From: Tagaea sp.
GTDB taxonomy: Bacteria; Pseudomonadota; Alphaproteobacteria; CACIAM-22H2
Reading direction: 5' to 3'
DNA: 8,226 nucleotides
NCBI GenBank assembly: GCA_023653245.1
Contig: JAMNXK010000065.1
Location: 1 to 8,226, forward strand
Part shown: positions 5,834 to 8,226 of the stretch, one piece after another
How the letters are laid out: every line of letters starts with the position of its first letter
Position numbering within the stretch: the stretch's first letter is position 1
Notes under the pieces: model-generated
The model's input: only the letters and a program-made list of their open reading frames with translations
Told to the model about the DNA's origin: nothing
The model's database searches: none
Made by a program: the position numbers and the translations under genes

Positions 5834-5847
5834 CTTCTTGTGGGACT

Positions 5848-5903
5848 CGCGCCGGTTCGGCGCGGGGCTTGCAAAGCCGGTCCCCCGGGACGCCCGCGCG
5901 GGC
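5848..5903 (+). repeat. Cluster of inverted repeats in the clpA leader
   Basis: Several potential hairpins follow one another: CGCGCCG-GTT-CGGCGCG (5848-5864), GGCTT-GCA-AAGCC (5866-5878) and the palindrome GCCCGCGCGGGC (5892-5903). A fourth, smaller one is GCCCG-ATC-CGGGC at 5767-5779, directly after the clpS stop. None has a T-run. They lie just before the clpA ribosome binding site. High GC makes chance palindromes common, so function is uncertain. Confidence 0.4.
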
Positions 5904-5917
5904 GCCGGGGCCAAAGC

Positions 5918-5926
5918 GGAGGGGAG
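5918..5926 (+). promoter_or_regulatory. Purine-rich ribosome binding site of clpA
   Basis: GGAGGGGAG ends 12 bases before ATG 5939. It is the strongest Shine-Dalgarno-like run in the window, with slightly long spacing, and supports the ATG 5939 start. Confidence 0.6.
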
Positions 5927-5938
5927 TGTCGCACCGCA

Positions 5939-8226
<2,288 letters not shown>

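Overview
The window looks like a chromosomal segment of an alphaproteobacterium, probably related to the Rhodospirillales. The DNA is GC-rich with GC-rich third positions. The ClpS and ClpA sequences are of the alphaproteobacterial kind, and a phasin gene implies polyhydroxyalkanoate (PHA) storage. I see no mobile element, CRISPR array, rRNA or tRNA. The content is mainly housekeeping, and the most informative non-coding part is the phasin promoter region.

Layout. (1) 1-2343, plus strand: the 3' end of a UDP-glucose 6-dehydrogenase gene, a phosphomannomutase/phosphoglucomutase overlapping it by one base, and a small gamma-glutamylcyclotransferase-like gene one base further on. This is a tightly coupled unit; the first two genes supply sugar nucleotides for polysaccharide. 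(2) 2350-3612, minus strand: a secreted D-Ala-D-Ala carboxypeptidase with a C-terminal SPOR domain. It converges on the previous gene with a 6-base gap, and a hairpin covers both stop codons. (3) 3699-4445, plus strand: an unrecognised lipoprotein, divergent from the carboxypeptidase. (4) 4446-5353: a phasin gene with a clear sigma-70-type promoter, two flanking matches to the PhaR/AniA-type operator, two plausible translation starts and a strong intrinsic terminator. (5) 5437 to the window end: clpS, a 172-base gap rich in inverted repeats, then clpA, whose frame is still open or just ending at the right edge.

How the parts fit. ClpS is the N-degron adaptor that loads substrates onto the ClpAP protease, so clpS-clpA is a functional pair. 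The phasin should coat PHA granules and be derepressed when PHA accumulates. The first operon and the carboxypeptidase both serve the cell envelope but are transcribed towards each other. No gene-free stretch exceeds about 210 bases.
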